Shown: positions 45,057 to 53,838 of the stretch, piece after piece | How positions within the stretch are numbered: position 1 is the stretch's first letter | How the letters are laid out: each line of letters begins with the position of its first letter | Assembly: GCF_965232525.1 (NCBI RefSeq) | Contig: NZ_OZ246980.1 | Location: forward strand, 2,790,001-2,854,000 | Length of the DNA stretch: 64,000 bases | From: Bauldia sp965232525 | GTDB lineage: Bacteria > Pseudomonadota > Alphaproteobacteria > Rhizobiales > Kaistiaceae | Reading direction: 5' to 3' | Notes under the pieces: generated by a model | Seen by the model: only the letters and a program-made list of their open reading frames with translations | Database searches by the model: none | What the model was told of the DNA's origin: nothing | Translations under genes and position numbers: made by a program

Positions 45057-45088
45057 ACAACGATACCGGTTTCCCTCCCCCCTTGCGG
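45057..45088. repeat. 32 bp flanking repeat, left copy
   Basis: Starts ACAACGATACCGGTTTCCCT and ends CCCTTGCGG. It matches 45399-45430 with two mismatches, same orientation. It ends in a C-run hairpin similar to the units near 3354-3522. Confidence 0.75.
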
Positions 45089-45121
45089 CGAGGGGGAGAG
45101 GAGGGCGCGTCGGCAGGTGAA

Positions 45122-45169
45122 GCGTGCTTCGAGGGCCGCTCCGCGGCCACCTCAGCATGAGGGGGTTGG
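45122..45169. repeat. 48 bp palindromic repeat, copy 1
   Basis: Starts GCGTGCTTCGAGGGCCGCTC and ends CAGCATGAGGGGGTTGG. The core GGCCGC-TCC-GCGGCC is a perfect stem. Identical to 45292-45339 over all 48 bp. Confidence 0.85.
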
Positions 45170-45208
45170 ACTTGGTATCGTTTTGACATCAGGGTGGAGC
45201 ACCGCCGG

Positions 45209-45254
45209 CCTCATCTTGAGGTGCGAGGGCGTGAGCCCGAGCCTCGAAAGACGC
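45209..45254. repeat. Reverse-oriented member of the palindromic repeat family
   Basis: Ends match the unit at 2997-3046; it lies between the two 48 bp direct copies and is their reverse-complement form in outline. Confidence 0.75.
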
Positions 45255-45291
45255 GCGCCACTGCACTGCGACGGATCGGCGGCGCGGTCTT

Positions 45292-45339
45292 GCGTGCTTC
45301 GAGGGCCGCTCCGCGGCCACCTCAGCATGAGGGGGTTGG
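45292..45339. repeat. 48 bp palindromic repeat, copy 2
   Basis: Identical to 45122-45169, starting 170 bp downstream in direct orientation. Confidence 0.85.
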
Positions 45340-45398
45340 GCTAGGTCAAGTCGGGGTAGACGCCACAGACTCTCCCGGAACGCCGGGATGTTGCGGTT

Positions 45399-45430
45399 AC
45401 AACGACACCGGCTTCCCTCCCCCCTTGCGG
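45399..45430. repeat. 32 bp flanking repeat, right copy
   Basis: Direct copy of 45057-45088 with two mismatches; the pair encloses the 48 bp repeats. Confidence 0.75.
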
Positions 45431-45469
45431 GGGAGAGCCGCAGCGTTGCGCGGGCGGCGGAGGCCGTAC

Positions 45470-47653
45470 TCAGGCGATGTCGAACCGATCAGCGTTCATC
45501 ACCTTGGTCCATGCCGCGACGAAGTCGATGACGAACTTCTCCTTCGCGTCGTCCTGGGCGTAGACCTCGGCGAGGGCGCGGAGCTGCGAGTTCGAGCCGA
45601 ACACCAGGTCGACGCGGGTGCCGGTCCACTTCAGGTCGCCGGTCGCCCGGTCGTGTCCTTCGAACACGGTGTCGTCGTCGGTCGGCTTCCACTCCGTGCC
45701 CATGTCGAGCAGGTTGGCGAAGAAGTCGTTCGACAACGTGCCGGGATTGGCGGTGAACACGCCGTGCTGTGAATCGCCGACATTGGTGCCGAGCACGCGC
45801 ATGCCGCCGATCAGCGCCGTCATCTCCGGCGCGGTGAGGGTCAGGAGCTGGGCCTTGTCGACCAGCAGCGCTTCCGCCGGCGCATCGTATTGGTCGCTAT
45901 GGTAGTTGCGGAATCCGTCGGCGACCGGCTCCAGCACCGCGACCGACTCGATGTCGGTCTGCTCGGCGGAAGTATCCATCCGACCCGGCGTGAACGGCAC
46001 GGTCACGTCCTGGCCAGCGTTTTTCGCCGCCTGTTCGATTGCCGCGCAGCCGCCGAGGACAATCAGGTCGGCAAGTGAAACTTTCTTATCGCCGGTCTGG
46101 GCGCCGTTGAACGCCTGCTGGATACCCTCCAGCACGCCAAGGACCTTGGCCAACTGGTCCGGCTGATTGACCGCCCAGTCCTTCTGTGGCGCCAGCCGGA
46201 TGCGCGCGCCATTAGCACCGCCGCGCTTGTCCGAGCCGCGGAAGGTGGAGGCCGAGGCCCAGGCCGTCGACACCAGCTCCGAAACCGACAAGCCGGAGGC
46301 GAGAATCCTGGCCTTGAGATCGGCGATGTCAGTGTCGTCGACGAGCTCATGGTCAACCGGCGGGATCGGGTCCTGCCAAAGCAGGTCCTCCGCCGGCACC
46401 TCGGGGCCGAGGTAGCGGGCCTTGGGGCCCATGTCGCGGTGGGTCAGCTTGAACCAGGCGCGGGCGAAGGCGTCGGCGAATTCGTCCGGATTCTCGTAGA
46501 AGCGCCGGGAGATACTTTCGTAGTCCGGATCGACCCGGAGCGCGAGGTCGGTGGTCAGCATCGACGGCGTGCGGCGCTTGGCGGAGTCGAACGGATCCGG
46601 CACGGTGTCGACGCCGGCCCCGCCCTTGGGCGTCCACTGGTGCGCGCCCGCGGGACTCTTGGTCAGCTCCCATTCGTATTCGAACAGATGCTGGAAGAAG
46701 CTGTTGCTCCACTTCGTCGGCGATGTTGTCCAGATGACTTCGAGGCCGCTGGTGACGGCGTCGTCGCCCTTGCCGGAACCAAAGCCGCCCTTCCAGCCGA
46801 GTCCCATCTCCTCGATCGGCGCGGCCTCCGGCTCCGGTCCGACCAGCGAGGCGTCACCGGCGCCGTGGGTCTTGCCGAAGGTGTGACCGCCGGCGATCAG
46901 AGCGACGGTCTCCTCGTCGTTCATTGCCATGCGAGCGAAGGTCTCGCGGATGTCGATGGCCGCCTTGGCCGGATCGGGATTGCCATTCGGCCCTTCCGGA
47001 TTCACGTAGATGAGGCCCATCTGAACGGCGCCGAGCGGGTTCTCCAGATCGCGGTCGCCGGTGTAGCGTTCGTCGCCGAGCCAGGTTTTCTCCGGACCCC
47101 AGTAGACGTCCTCCTCTGGCTCCCAGACATCCGGGCGCCCGCCGGCAAAACCGAAGGTCTTGAAGCCCATCGACTCCAGCGCACAGTTGCCCGCCAGGAT
47201 CAGCAGATCGGCCCACGAGATCTTGTTGCCGTATTTCTGCTTGATCGGCCAAAGCAGGCGGCGGGCCTTGTCGAGGTTGGCATTGTCCGGCCACGAATTG
47301 AGCGGCGCGAAGCGCTGCTGGCCCGATCCGCCGCCGCCGCGGCCGTCCCAGACGCGATACGTGCCGGCGCTGTGCCAGGCCATGCGGATGAACAGTGGGC
47401 CGTAGTGGCCGAAGTCAGCCGGCCACCAGTCCTGGCTGTCGGTCATCAGGGCGTACAGGTCTTCCTTGACGGCATCGAGATCGAGCGTCTTGAACGCCGC
47501 GGCATAATCGAAGCCGGCGTCCATGGGATCGGACAGCGAAGAGTTCTGATGGAGAATTCTCAGGTTAAGCTGGTTCGGCCACCAGTCCGGGTTCGCGTCG
47601 TTCTCGGCCGCGGTGTGGATAACCGGGCATTGGCCCGCGCTCTGATTCTGCAT
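45470..47653 (-). CDS. katG: Catalase-peroxidase KatG
   Basis: Heme enzyme removing hydrogen peroxide, 727 aa, two peroxidase-like domains. Distal pocket Arg90-Trp93-His94 in FIRMAWHSAGTYR; proximal His257 in IAGGHTFGKTHGA. Tyr216 in GLIYVNPEGP and Met242 in ARMAMNDEET complete the Met-Tyr-Trp adduct needed for catalase activity. The C-terminal domain lacks the heme His, as usual. It is read away from oxyR across 162 bp that hold two palindromes. Confidence 0.97.
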   Translation of the reverse strand: MQNQSAGQCPVIHTAAENDANPDWWPNQLNLRILHQNSSLSDPMDAGFDYAAAFKTLDLDAVKEDLYALMTDSQDWWPADFGHYGPLFIRMAWHSAGTYRVWDGRGGGGSGQQRFAPLNSWPDNANLDKARRLLWPIKQKYGNKISWADLLILAGNCALESMGFKTFGFAGGRPDVWEPEEDVYWGPEKTWLGDERYTGDRDLENPLGAVQMGLIYVNPEGPNGNPDPAKAAIDIRETFARMAMNDEETVALIAGGHTFGKTHGAGDASLVGPEPEAAPIEEMGLGWKGGFGSGKGDDAVTSGLEVIWTTSPTKWSNSFFQHLFEYEWELTKSPAGAHQWTPKGGAGVDTVPDPFDSAKRRTPSMLTTDLALRVDPDYESISRRFYENPDEFADAFARAWFKLTHRDMGPKARYLGPEVPAEDLLWQDPIPPVDHELVDDTDIADLKARILASGLSVSELVSTAWASASTFRGSDKRGGANGARIRLAPQKDWAVNQPDQLAKVLGVLEGIQQAFNGAQTGDKKVSLADLIVLGGCAAIEQAAKNAGQDVTVPFTPGRMDTSAEQTDIESVAVLEPVADGFRNYHSDQYDAPAEALLVDKAQLLTLTAPEMTALIGGMRVLGTNVGDSQHGVFTANPGTLSNDFFANLLDMGTEWKPTDDDTVFEGHDRATGDLKWTGTRVDLVFGSNSQLRALAEVYAQDDAKEKFVIDFVAAWTKVMNADRFDIA

Positions 47654-47738
47654 ATCGGTCTCTCTCTTCCCGTTCCGAGAAAAATCGCTGGGGTCGCCGT
47701 AGCTCGTGGCCCCACGGCGAAATCAAGGGCCAAGCCAC

Positions 47739-47757
47739 AATTGGAATAATGCCAATT
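47739..47757. promoter_or_regulatory. Palindrome in the katG-oxyR gap, candidate OxyR site
   Basis: AATTGG-AATAATG-CCAATT, a perfect 6 bp inverted repeat with 7 nt spacing and a T-N11-A core, as expected for a LysR-type regulator. Confidence 0.55.
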
Positions 47758-47771
47758 CAGCTCTATAAAAT

Positions 47772-47788
47772 CCAATCATATCGATTGG
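47772..47788. promoter_or_regulatory. Second palindrome in the katG-oxyR gap, candidate OxyR site
   Basis: CCAATC-ATATC-GATTGG, 6 bp arms, sharing the CCAAT/ATTGG half-sites of the first palindrome in opposite order; it lies 27 bp before the oxyR start. Confidence 0.5.
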
Positions 47789-47815
47789 CTCTCGTGATAA
47801 GAGAAACTGATCACG

Positions 47816-48730
47816 ATGATCTCGTTGAAGCAACTTCGCTATTTCGATCTGCTGGCGGCGACCGGCCATTTCGGCCGTGCCGCGGACCGGGCTGGCGTGT
47901 CGCAGCCGGCCCTGTCGATGCAGGTGCGGGAACTGGAACGGGCGCTCGATGGCCGGCTGGTGGAGCGAGAGCCGGGTGGCGCGCGGCTGACGCCGCTGGG
48001 CGAGGAGGTCGCCCGCCGCACGGCCAGTATTCTGTCGGAGGTCCGCGATCTGGAAAGCCTCGCGGACATCCGGGGCGGCTTGCTCAGCGGACCGATCCGC
48101 CTCGGCATCATCCCATCGGTCGCGCCGTTTCTGCTGCCGCCGCTGCTGAAGCTGATCGAGTCCGAACATCCCGATCTGGAGCTGACCATCCGCGAGACGG
48201 TGACGGAGGCGCTGGTGGAGGAACTCGCTTCGGGGCGTCTCGACGTGGTGATCGCCAGCCTGCCGCTCGAGCGGGACGACCTGGAGGAGGCCGAAGCATT
48301 CGAGGACCGGTTTCTGCTTGCGGCGAGCGAGGGCACGCCCCACGCCGCACGAACGCCGGCGCTCGCCGATCTGATCGAAGCCGACGAACTGCTGCTGCTC
48401 GAAGACGGTCATTGCTTTCGCGATCAGGCGTTGTCGGTCTGCCACGCCATCGATCCGGCTCGGCTCCGCAGCTTCGGGGCGACCAGCTTCTCGACCCTGC
48501 TGCAGCTCGTCGCCGCCGGACACGGGGTCACGCTCCTGCCGGAGATGGCGGTCGCGGCCGGCATCGTCGCCGATCCGCGGTTGCGACTGAATCGCTTCGC
48601 CCGGCCGGAACCAAGCCGGACCATCGGCGTCGCCTGGCGACGGCGCTCGCCCCGCGCCGACGATTACCGCGCCCTCGCCGAACGGGTCGCGGAGGCGGCA
48701 GGCGGCGCCAGCGTCGGTGGCGCGACTTGA
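47816..48730 (+). CDS. oxyR: Hydrogen peroxide-inducible regulator OxyR (LysR family)
   Basis: 304 aa. N-terminal winged helix-turn-helix (MISLKQLRYFDLLAATGHFG, RAADRAGVSQPALSMQVREL), then the periplasmic-binding-type effector domain. Cys200 and Cys209, in GHCFRDQALSVCH, align with the redox-sensing Cys199 and Cys208 of Escherichia coli OxyR, so disulphide-controlled activation is expected. Divergent transcription from katG supports direct control of it. Confidence 0.93.
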   Translation: MISLKQLRYFDLLAATGHFGRAADRAGVSQPALSMQVRELERALDGRLVEREPGGARLTPLGEEVARRTASILSEVRDLESLADIRGGLLSGPIRLGIIPSVAPFLLPPLLKLIESEHPDLELTIRETVTEALVEELASGRLDVVIASLPLERDDLEEAEAFEDRFLLAASEGTPHAARTPALADLIEADELLLLEDGHCFRDQALSVCHAIDPARLRSFGATSFSTLLQLVAAGHGVTLLPEMAVAAGIVADPRLRLNRFARPEPSRTIGVAWRRRSPRADDYRALAERVAEAAGGASVGGAT

Positions 48731-48813
48731 CGCAGCGCCACGTTCCTTGCTGCGCCGGTAGCCGGCTCATAGAGTGACCGGTAAACGAGAACCAACGTTG
48801 GGGAGGAACGCCG

Positions 48814-49884
48814 ATGGCGACCATGCAGGCAGTGATGTGCCATGGACCCGAGGACTACCGTCTCGAGGAGGCCGAGGTGCCCGAGCCAGGGCCGGGGGAG
48901 GTCCTGATCAAGGTCGAGGCGGTCGGCATCTGCGCCAGCGATCTCAAATGCTATCAGGGGGCGCCGCTATTCTGGGGCGACGAGCATCGGGTTGGCTACT
49001 GCCAGCCGCCGGTCACGCCGGGGCACGAGTTCGTCGGCGAGGTGGTCGCGCTCGGCGAGGGGGCCGGCCACAAGTATGGCCTGTCGGTGGGCGATCGCGC
49101 CGTGTCGGAGCAGATCGTACCCTGCTGGGACTGCCGGTTCTGCCGCCACGGTGAGTACTGGATGTGCCAGACCCACGACATCTACGGCTTCCGGCAGAAG
49201 ACGTTCGGGGCAATGGCCGAGTACATGCTGTTTCCGGCCGGCGCGCTGAATTACAAGGTGCCGAAGACGATCCCGGTCGAACATGCGGCCTTCATCGAGC
49301 CGCTGGCCTGTTCGATCCATGCGGTCCAGCGCGGCACCATCGAGTTTCAGGACGTGGTGGTCATCGCCGGCGCCGGGCCGCTCGGCCTCGGTATGATCGC
49401 GGCGGCGCGGATGAAGAATCCGAAACTCCTGATCGCGCTCGACCTTAACGACGACCGCCTGGAGACGGCTAAACTCAGCGGTGCCGACCTGACCTTCAAC
49501 CCGACCAAAGTTGATACCGTCGATGAAATTCTCAAGCTAACCGACGGATATGGCTGCGATATCTATTTCGAGGCGACGGGCCATCCTTCGGCCGTCGCCG
49601 ATGGCCTCAGGATGATCCGCAAGCTTGGGACATTCGTCGAGTTCAGCGTGATGCGCGAGCCAGTGACCGTCGACTGGACCATCATCGGTGACACCAAGGA
49701 ACTTGACGTGCGCGGCGCCCATCTCAGCCCGCACTGCTACCCGGTCGCCATCCGCATGCTGGAGGAAGGGCGCCTGCCGATGGACAGGATCGTCACCCAC
49801 ACGTTGCCGCTCGCGGAGTTCCAGCGCGGCATCGATCTGGTCGGCGCCGGGACCGAGTCGATCAAGGTTACGCTGCAGCCATAG
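48814..49884 (+). CDS. Zinc-dependent polyol dehydrogenase (erythritol/L-threitol dehydrogenase-like)
   Basis: 356 aa medium-chain dehydrogenase. Catalytic zinc ligands Cys40 (GICASDLK) and His71-Glu72 (GHEFVGEV). The structural-zinc cysteines are Cys104, 107, 110 and 118 in the segment PCWDCRFCRHGEYWMC. The Rossmann motif is GAGPLGLGMIAAAR. The SEQIVPCWDCRFC...DIYGF stretch and HLSPHCYPVAI recall, from memory, the tetritol dehydrogenases (EltD type), but other polyols are possible. It is flanked by oxyR and, tail to tail, the phosphoesterase closing the ugp operon. Confidence 0.75.
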   Translation: MATMQAVMCHGPEDYRLEEAEVPEPGPGEVLIKVEAVGICASDLKCYQGAPLFWGDEHRVGYCQPPVTPGHEFVGEVVALGEGAGHKYGLSVGDRAVSEQIVPCWDCRFCRHGEYWMCQTHDIYGFRQKTFGAMAEYMLFPAGALNYKVPKTIPVEHAAFIEPLACSIHAVQRGTIEFQDVVVIAGAGPLGLGMIAAARMKNPKLLIALDLNDDRLETAKLSGADLTFNPTKVDTVDEILKLTDGYGCDIYFEATGHPSAVADGLRMIRKLGTFVEFSVMREPVTVDWTIIGDTKELDVRGAHLSPHCYPVAIRMLEEGRLPMDRIVTHTLPLAEFQRGIDLVGAGTESIKVTLQP

Positions 49885-49893
49885 GCGCGACGA

Positions 49894-50901
49894 TCATGCG
49901 CCGCCGGTCAGGCCGGCGATGTCAATGACGATCATCTCGTGGTCGGAGAGGGGCGTGCCGTCCGGCGCAAGAGCCGGCACGATGCGACTTCCGGAAATGT
50001 CGAGCCCGCGGGTCAGAAACCAGTCGAGCTTCTGGGCGCGCTCTTCGTCCGGGTTCGTTCGGCTGGCGCGGGTGGTCATCTGATCGATCGGCCCGCCGTG
50101 CCGGGCGTAGCCGGCGTCCGACGCGACGTCGAACAACTCCTCCTCCTCGAAGTCGCCGCTCGACAGGCCGGTGTTGAGATCACCGCCGATGAGGGTTGGC
50201 AGGCCGCCTGCATAGACATCGAGGGCCCCGACGAGTGCCGCCATCTGGCGGGCGCGGCCTTTGCTGTCACCGCGGCTTTCGAGATGGACGGACGCCACGG
50301 CAACCGCCTGGCCGCCCACGCGGACAGTCGCGATGATGGCGCAGCGACCGCCGATCCGGGGTTGGCCGGCGTTCTCCGCGAACCACAGCCGGTCGTCATC
50401 GAAGCGGAGCAGCGCCGGCGCGTAGAGGTGGGTCGCGGCCAGCACGGCGTTGCCGTGAAAGCCCTTCGCGTTGAAGTCGTCGGTGCAGAGATGGCGCTCG
50501 CGCTCGGAGCCGAGATCGAGTTCCAGGAACTCGACCCCGTAGGCGTAGCCCATGCCCAACCTGTCGGCGATCTCGGCCGTGACGTGGCGCTGGTTGGTGC
50601 GGGCCATGCCATTGTCGACCTCGGACAGGAGCGCTACGTCGACTTCGGTCCTGGCGATCAGGTCCGCGGTCTCCTCAGGAAAATAGCCGCGCTCGATGTT
50701 CCAGGCGGCGATGCGGAGCGGGAACGCAAGCGGCCGTCCAGCCGACGCGGGCGGTGCCTCGACGCCGCACATGCAGGCGAGTTCGGCCATCAACGCTCCG
50801 TGCACGGCTTCGGTCCGCGGCCGCTCGCGGAGCGCCTCTCGCTCGGAGACGGACGGGGCCGGCAGCGGCGCCGGCTGAGCCGGCGTGAGGGCCTGTTTCA
50901 A
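49894..50901 (-). CDS. Endonuclease/exonuclease/phosphatase (EEP) fold protein
   Basis: 335 aa. The EEP core is seen in LRIAAWNIERGYFPEETADL (Asn/Glu metal site), VALLSEVDNGMART, VASVHLESRGDSKGRARQM, LIGGDLNTGLSS and LSDHEMIVIDI (final Asp-His pair). About 60 Pro/Ala/Glu-rich residues precede the core, with no signal peptide. It overlaps ugpC by 4 bp (ATGA), so it is part of the ugp operon, in the place where other bacteria have the glycerophosphodiesterase ugpQ. I infer a phosphodiesterase or phosphatase role on imported glycerophosphodiesters. Confidence 0.82.
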   Translation of the reverse strand: MKQALTPAQPAPLPAPSVSEREALRERPRTEAVHGALMAELACMCGVEAPPASAGRPLAFPLRIAAWNIERGYFPEETADLIARTEVDVALLSEVDNGMARTNQRHVTAEIADRLGMGYAYGVEFLELDLGSERERHLCTDDFNAKGFHGNAVLAATHLYAPALLRFDDDRLWFAENAGQPRIGGRCAIIATVRVGGQAVAVASVHLESRGDSKGRARQMAALVGALDVYAGGLPTLIGGDLNTGLSSGDFEEEELFDVASDAGYARHGGPIDQMTTRASRTNPDEERAQKLDWFLTRGLDISGSRIVPALAPDGTPLSDHEMIVIDIAGLTGGA

Positions 50902-51956
50902 GAGGTGATCCTCAGCCGTGTCGCCTTGTCGAACAGGTGGATCGCGGCGTCGTTCGCCGACAGCGGCAGTACATCGGGCACCTCGTGATCGATGCCGAGC
51001 AGGGTGGTCAGCGTCTGACCGTCGACATGGCCGTGAACCAGGCGGTGGGCGCCCAGCTCCTCCACATAGGAGACCGCCAGCGGGAAGGGCGCGGTCTGCC
51101 CATCAGCGACCGGACGGAGATCCTCGGCGCGGACGCCGACAACGACATCCGCCGGTGCGTCGTCGGGAGGATGGTACGGTAGCGGCGTGTCGCCGATCAT
51201 CAGACCCTGGCCGTTGCGCCGGGCGTCGAGCAGGTTCATGGCCGGCGAACCGATGAAGCCGGCGACGAAGGTCGACGATGGCCGGCGGTACACCTCAAGC
51301 GGCGTGCCGATCTGTTCGATGCGACCGAGGTTCAGGACGACGAGCCGGTCGGCGAGCGTCATGGCTTCGAGCTGATCGTGGGTGACGTAGATCGACGTCG
51401 TCTTCAGCCGACGCTGAAGCTGCTTGATCTCGCCGCGCATCTGCACCCGCAGCTTGGCGTCGAGGTTGGATAGCGGCTCGTCGAATAAGAAGGCAGCGGG
51501 CTCGCGGACGATGGCGCGGCCCATCGCGACGCGCTGACGCTGTCCGCCCGACAACTGCCGCGGCTTGCGGTCGAGCAATGGGGCGAGTTCGAGGATGCGG
51601 GCGGCTTCCTTCACCCGGCTCTCGATTTCGTCGCGCGGAAATCGTCTGTTCTTCAGACCGTAGGCGAGGTTCTGGTGAACGCTCATATGCGGATAGAGCG
51701 CGTAGTTCTGGAAGACCATGGCGATGTCGCGGTCGGCCGGGTCGACGTCGTTGACCAGCCGGTCGCCGATCCGAATCTCGCCATCGGTGACGGTCTCGAG
51801 GCCGGCGATCATCCGCAGCAGGGTGGACTTGCCACATCCCGACGGGCCGACGAGCACGATGAACTCACCGTCGGCGACATCGATCGAGGTGTCATGGATC
51901 GCGGTGGTATTGCCGGCATACACCTTCGAGACATTGTCGATCAGGATTCGGGCCAT
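50898..51956 (-). CDS. ugpC: sn-glycerol-3-phosphate ABC transporter ATP-binding protein
   Basis: 352 aa. Walker A GPSGCGKST at 37-45, Q-loop MVFQNYALYPHMSV, signature LSGGQRQRVAMGRAIVREP, Walker B AFLFDEPLSNLD, switch His in YVTHDQLEAMTLADR. The C-terminal OB-fold (TOBE) regulatory domain of the MalK/UgpC group is present (VVVGVRAEDLRPV). Fourth gene of ugpB-A-E-C. Confidence 0.93.
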   Translation of the reverse strand: MARILIDNVSKVYAGNTTAIHDTSIDVADGEFIVLVGPSGCGKSTLLRMIAGLETVTDGEIRIGDRLVNDVDPADRDIAMVFQNYALYPHMSVHQNLAYGLKNRRFPRDEIESRVKEAARILELAPLLDRKPRQLSGGQRQRVAMGRAIVREPAAFLFDEPLSNLDAKLRVQMRGEIKQLQRRLKTTSIYVTHDQLEAMTLADRLVVLNLGRIEQIGTPLEVYRRPSSTFVAGFIGSPAMNLLDARRNGQGLMIGDTPLPYHPPDDAPADVVVGVRAEDLRPVADGQTAPFPLAVSYVEELGAHRLVHGHVDGQTLTTLLGIDHEVPDVLPLSANDAAIHLFDKATRLRITS

Positions 51957-51968
51957 GTTCGACGTCTC

Positions 51969-52811
51969 CTATTTGTCGCTCTCGGTAAGCCCGCGGATGA
52001 ACCAGCGCTGGAAGATGACCACGACCAGAACCGGTGGCAGGATCGCCAGGATCGCCAATGCCATTGCCTCATTATAGGCGGGAATCTGAGCGCCGACCCA
52101 CACTTGGAGGATTTGCTTGATGCCGCGCACCAACGTGAAATAGCTCTCGTCGGTGGTCATCAGCGTCGGCCACAGATACTGGTTCCAGCCATACACGAAC
52201 ATGATGATGAAGATCGCCGCCATCATCGGCCGGGAGATGGGGACGAGAATATCGATGAAGAACTTCATCGGACCGGCGCCATCGATCCGCGCCGCCTCGA
52301 GCAGTTCGTCGGGCACCGATTTATAGAACTGGCGGAAGAAGAAGGTGCCGGTTGCCGAGGCGATCAGAGGGATGATCAGCCCCTGATAGCTGTTCAGCAT
52401 GCCGAGCTGCTGCACCACCTCGTAAGACGGGATGATACGCACCTCGAGCGGCAGCAGCAGCGTCGTGAAGATCATCCAGAAGGCGATCGTGGCCATCGGA
52501 AATCGAAAATACACGATGGCATAGGCGGCCAGCATGGAGATGATGATCTTGCCGACCGCGAATCCGAGCCCGAGGATCATCGAGTTCATCATCATCAGGC
52601 TGCCATCGACCTGCTGCGTGAACCCGCTCGATTCGAACAGCACCGCCTCGTAGGTGTCGAGGAAGTGGCCGCCCCAGTTGAACTGCAATCCGTCTTTGTG
52701 AATCTCGAGCGGATCGTGAGTCGACGTCAGGAAGGCGATGACCACCGGCGACATCATCAACAGCGAGCCGGCAATGAGAATGAGGTGATCGCTGAGGGTG
52801 ACCCGTCTCAT
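51969..52811 (-). CDS. ugpE: sn-glycerol-3-phosphate ABC transporter permease UgpE
   Basis: 280 aa, six membrane spans. The MetI-like EAA loop is visible as DELLEAARIDGAGPMKFFID with the conserved Gly, near the fourth/fifth spans. SLMMMNSMILGLGFAVGKII and RLAYAIVYFRF-like segments match the CUT1 permease pattern. Second permease of the operon, 12 bp before ugpC. Confidence 0.92.
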   Translation of the reverse strand: MRRVTLSDHLILIAGSLLMMSPVVIAFLTSTHDPLEIHKDGLQFNWGGHFLDTYEAVLFESSGFTQQVDGSLMMMNSMILGLGFAVGKIIISMLAAYAIVYFRFPMATIAFWMIFTTLLLPLEVRIIPSYEVVQQLGMLNSYQGLIIPLIASATGTFFFRQFYKSVPDELLEAARIDGAGPMKFFIDILVPISRPMMAAIFIIMFVYGWNQYLWPTLMTTDESYFTLVRGIKQILQVWVGAQIPAYNEAMALAILAILPPVLVVVIFQRWFIRGLTESDK

Positions 52812-52858
52812 GTCAGCGCCTCCCGTGGCCGTCGGTGTTGGAATCGATCATCGCCGCC

Positions 52859-53740
52859 TCAGTTGTAATGAATGCGCCGCTCGATGAAGCGGAATTGCAG
52901 GATGGTGAGGACAAACACCAGTATCATCAGGATCACCGATTGCGCCGACGAGCCGCCAATGTCGTTGCCGCGGAAGCCTTCGAGATAGACCCGGTAGACC
53001 AGCGTCACCGGGTTGTTGGCCGGTTCGTTCTTGGTCATCACGTCGATGATGCCGAAGGTGTCGAACAGCGCGTAGGTCATGTTGATGATCAACATGAAGA
53101 AGGCGGTCGGCGCGAGCAGCGGCGCGGTCATCGTCCAGAAGCGCTTGAAACCGGAGCGGCAGTCGAGGGCCGCAGCTTCGGTGATTGATTTCGGAATGCT
53201 CTGCAGCCCGGAGAGGAAGTAGATGAAGTTGACCGGTATCTGATTCCACGAGGCGGCAATGATCATCGCGATCGCGGTGTCGTTGTAGTCGACGCCGACC
53301 CGCATCTCGCCGCCGAGCGAGGCGATCAGTTCGGTTATCGGACCGATGTTGATGTCAAACAGAAGCGCGCCGATCAGGCCGGTGACTGGCGGGGCGACGG
53401 CATAGACCCAGATGATCAGTGTCTTGTAGGTCGTCGCTCCACGGATGACCTTGTCGGCTTTGACGGCCAGCAGGAGCGCAATCGACAGGGCGAAGAACGC
53501 GACCAGCACGGTGAAGACAGCCGTGAAGGCGGCGGTCCGTTGATAGGTCGGGCTCGACAGCGCCGTCGTGAAATTATCGAAGCCGACGAAGGTCGCACCG
53601 AAGCCGAACGGGTCTTCGAGATAAAACGACGACTGGATGGCCTCGGCCGCCGGCCAATAGAAGAAGATGAAGACAATGGACAGCTGCGGTACGAGCAGGG
53701 CGTACGGCAACCATCGCGAGGAAAACTGTACGCGCTTCAT
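52859..53740 (-). CDS. ugpA: sn-glycerol-3-phosphate ABC transporter permease UgpA
   Basis: 293 aa, six membrane spans beginning WLPYALLVPQLSIVFIFFYW. FYLEDPFGFGATFVGFDNF is the typical first periplasmic loop. The EAA loop reads KSITEAAALDCRSGFKRFW. It lies between ugpB and ugpE with gaps of 98 and 47 bp. Confidence 0.92.
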   Translation of the reverse strand: MKRVQFSSRWLPYALLVPQLSIVFIFFYWPAAEAIQSSFYLEDPFGFGATFVGFDNFTTALSSPTYQRTAAFTAVFTVLVAFFALSIALLLAVKADKVIRGATTYKTLIIWVYAVAPPVTGLIGALLFDINIGPITELIASLGGEMRVGVDYNDTAIAMIIAASWNQIPVNFIYFLSGLQSIPKSITEAAALDCRSGFKRFWTMTAPLLAPTAFFMLIINMTYALFDTFGIIDVMTKNEPANNPVTLVYRVYLEGFRGNDIGGSSAQSVILMILVFVLTILQFRFIERRIHYN

Positions 53741-53838
53741 GTCGCGGCCCGGCCCGGCGTGCCGGTCGGCGATCGTCTATCGAAGTCACCGGAAGGCGCG
53801 GAAATCGCGCCTTCCGGCCATGGATGTCGGCTCACGCC

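Larger units (their letters stand above)
44977..45469. other. Repeat-filled intergenic region between the VOC gene and katG
   Basis: 493 bp without a gene. Most of it (45057-45430) is repeat: two copies of a 32 bp unit frame two identical 48 bp units and one reverse-oriented relative. Confidence 0.7.

Noticed and set aside
45057..45430. Possible CRISPR array
   Set aside because: Only two identical 48 bp units 170 bp apart, with a relative in reverse orientation between them.
46349..47749. A 466-codon plus-strand frame opposite katG
   Set aside because: katG motifs are complete on the minus strand; the mirror frame has no family resemblance.
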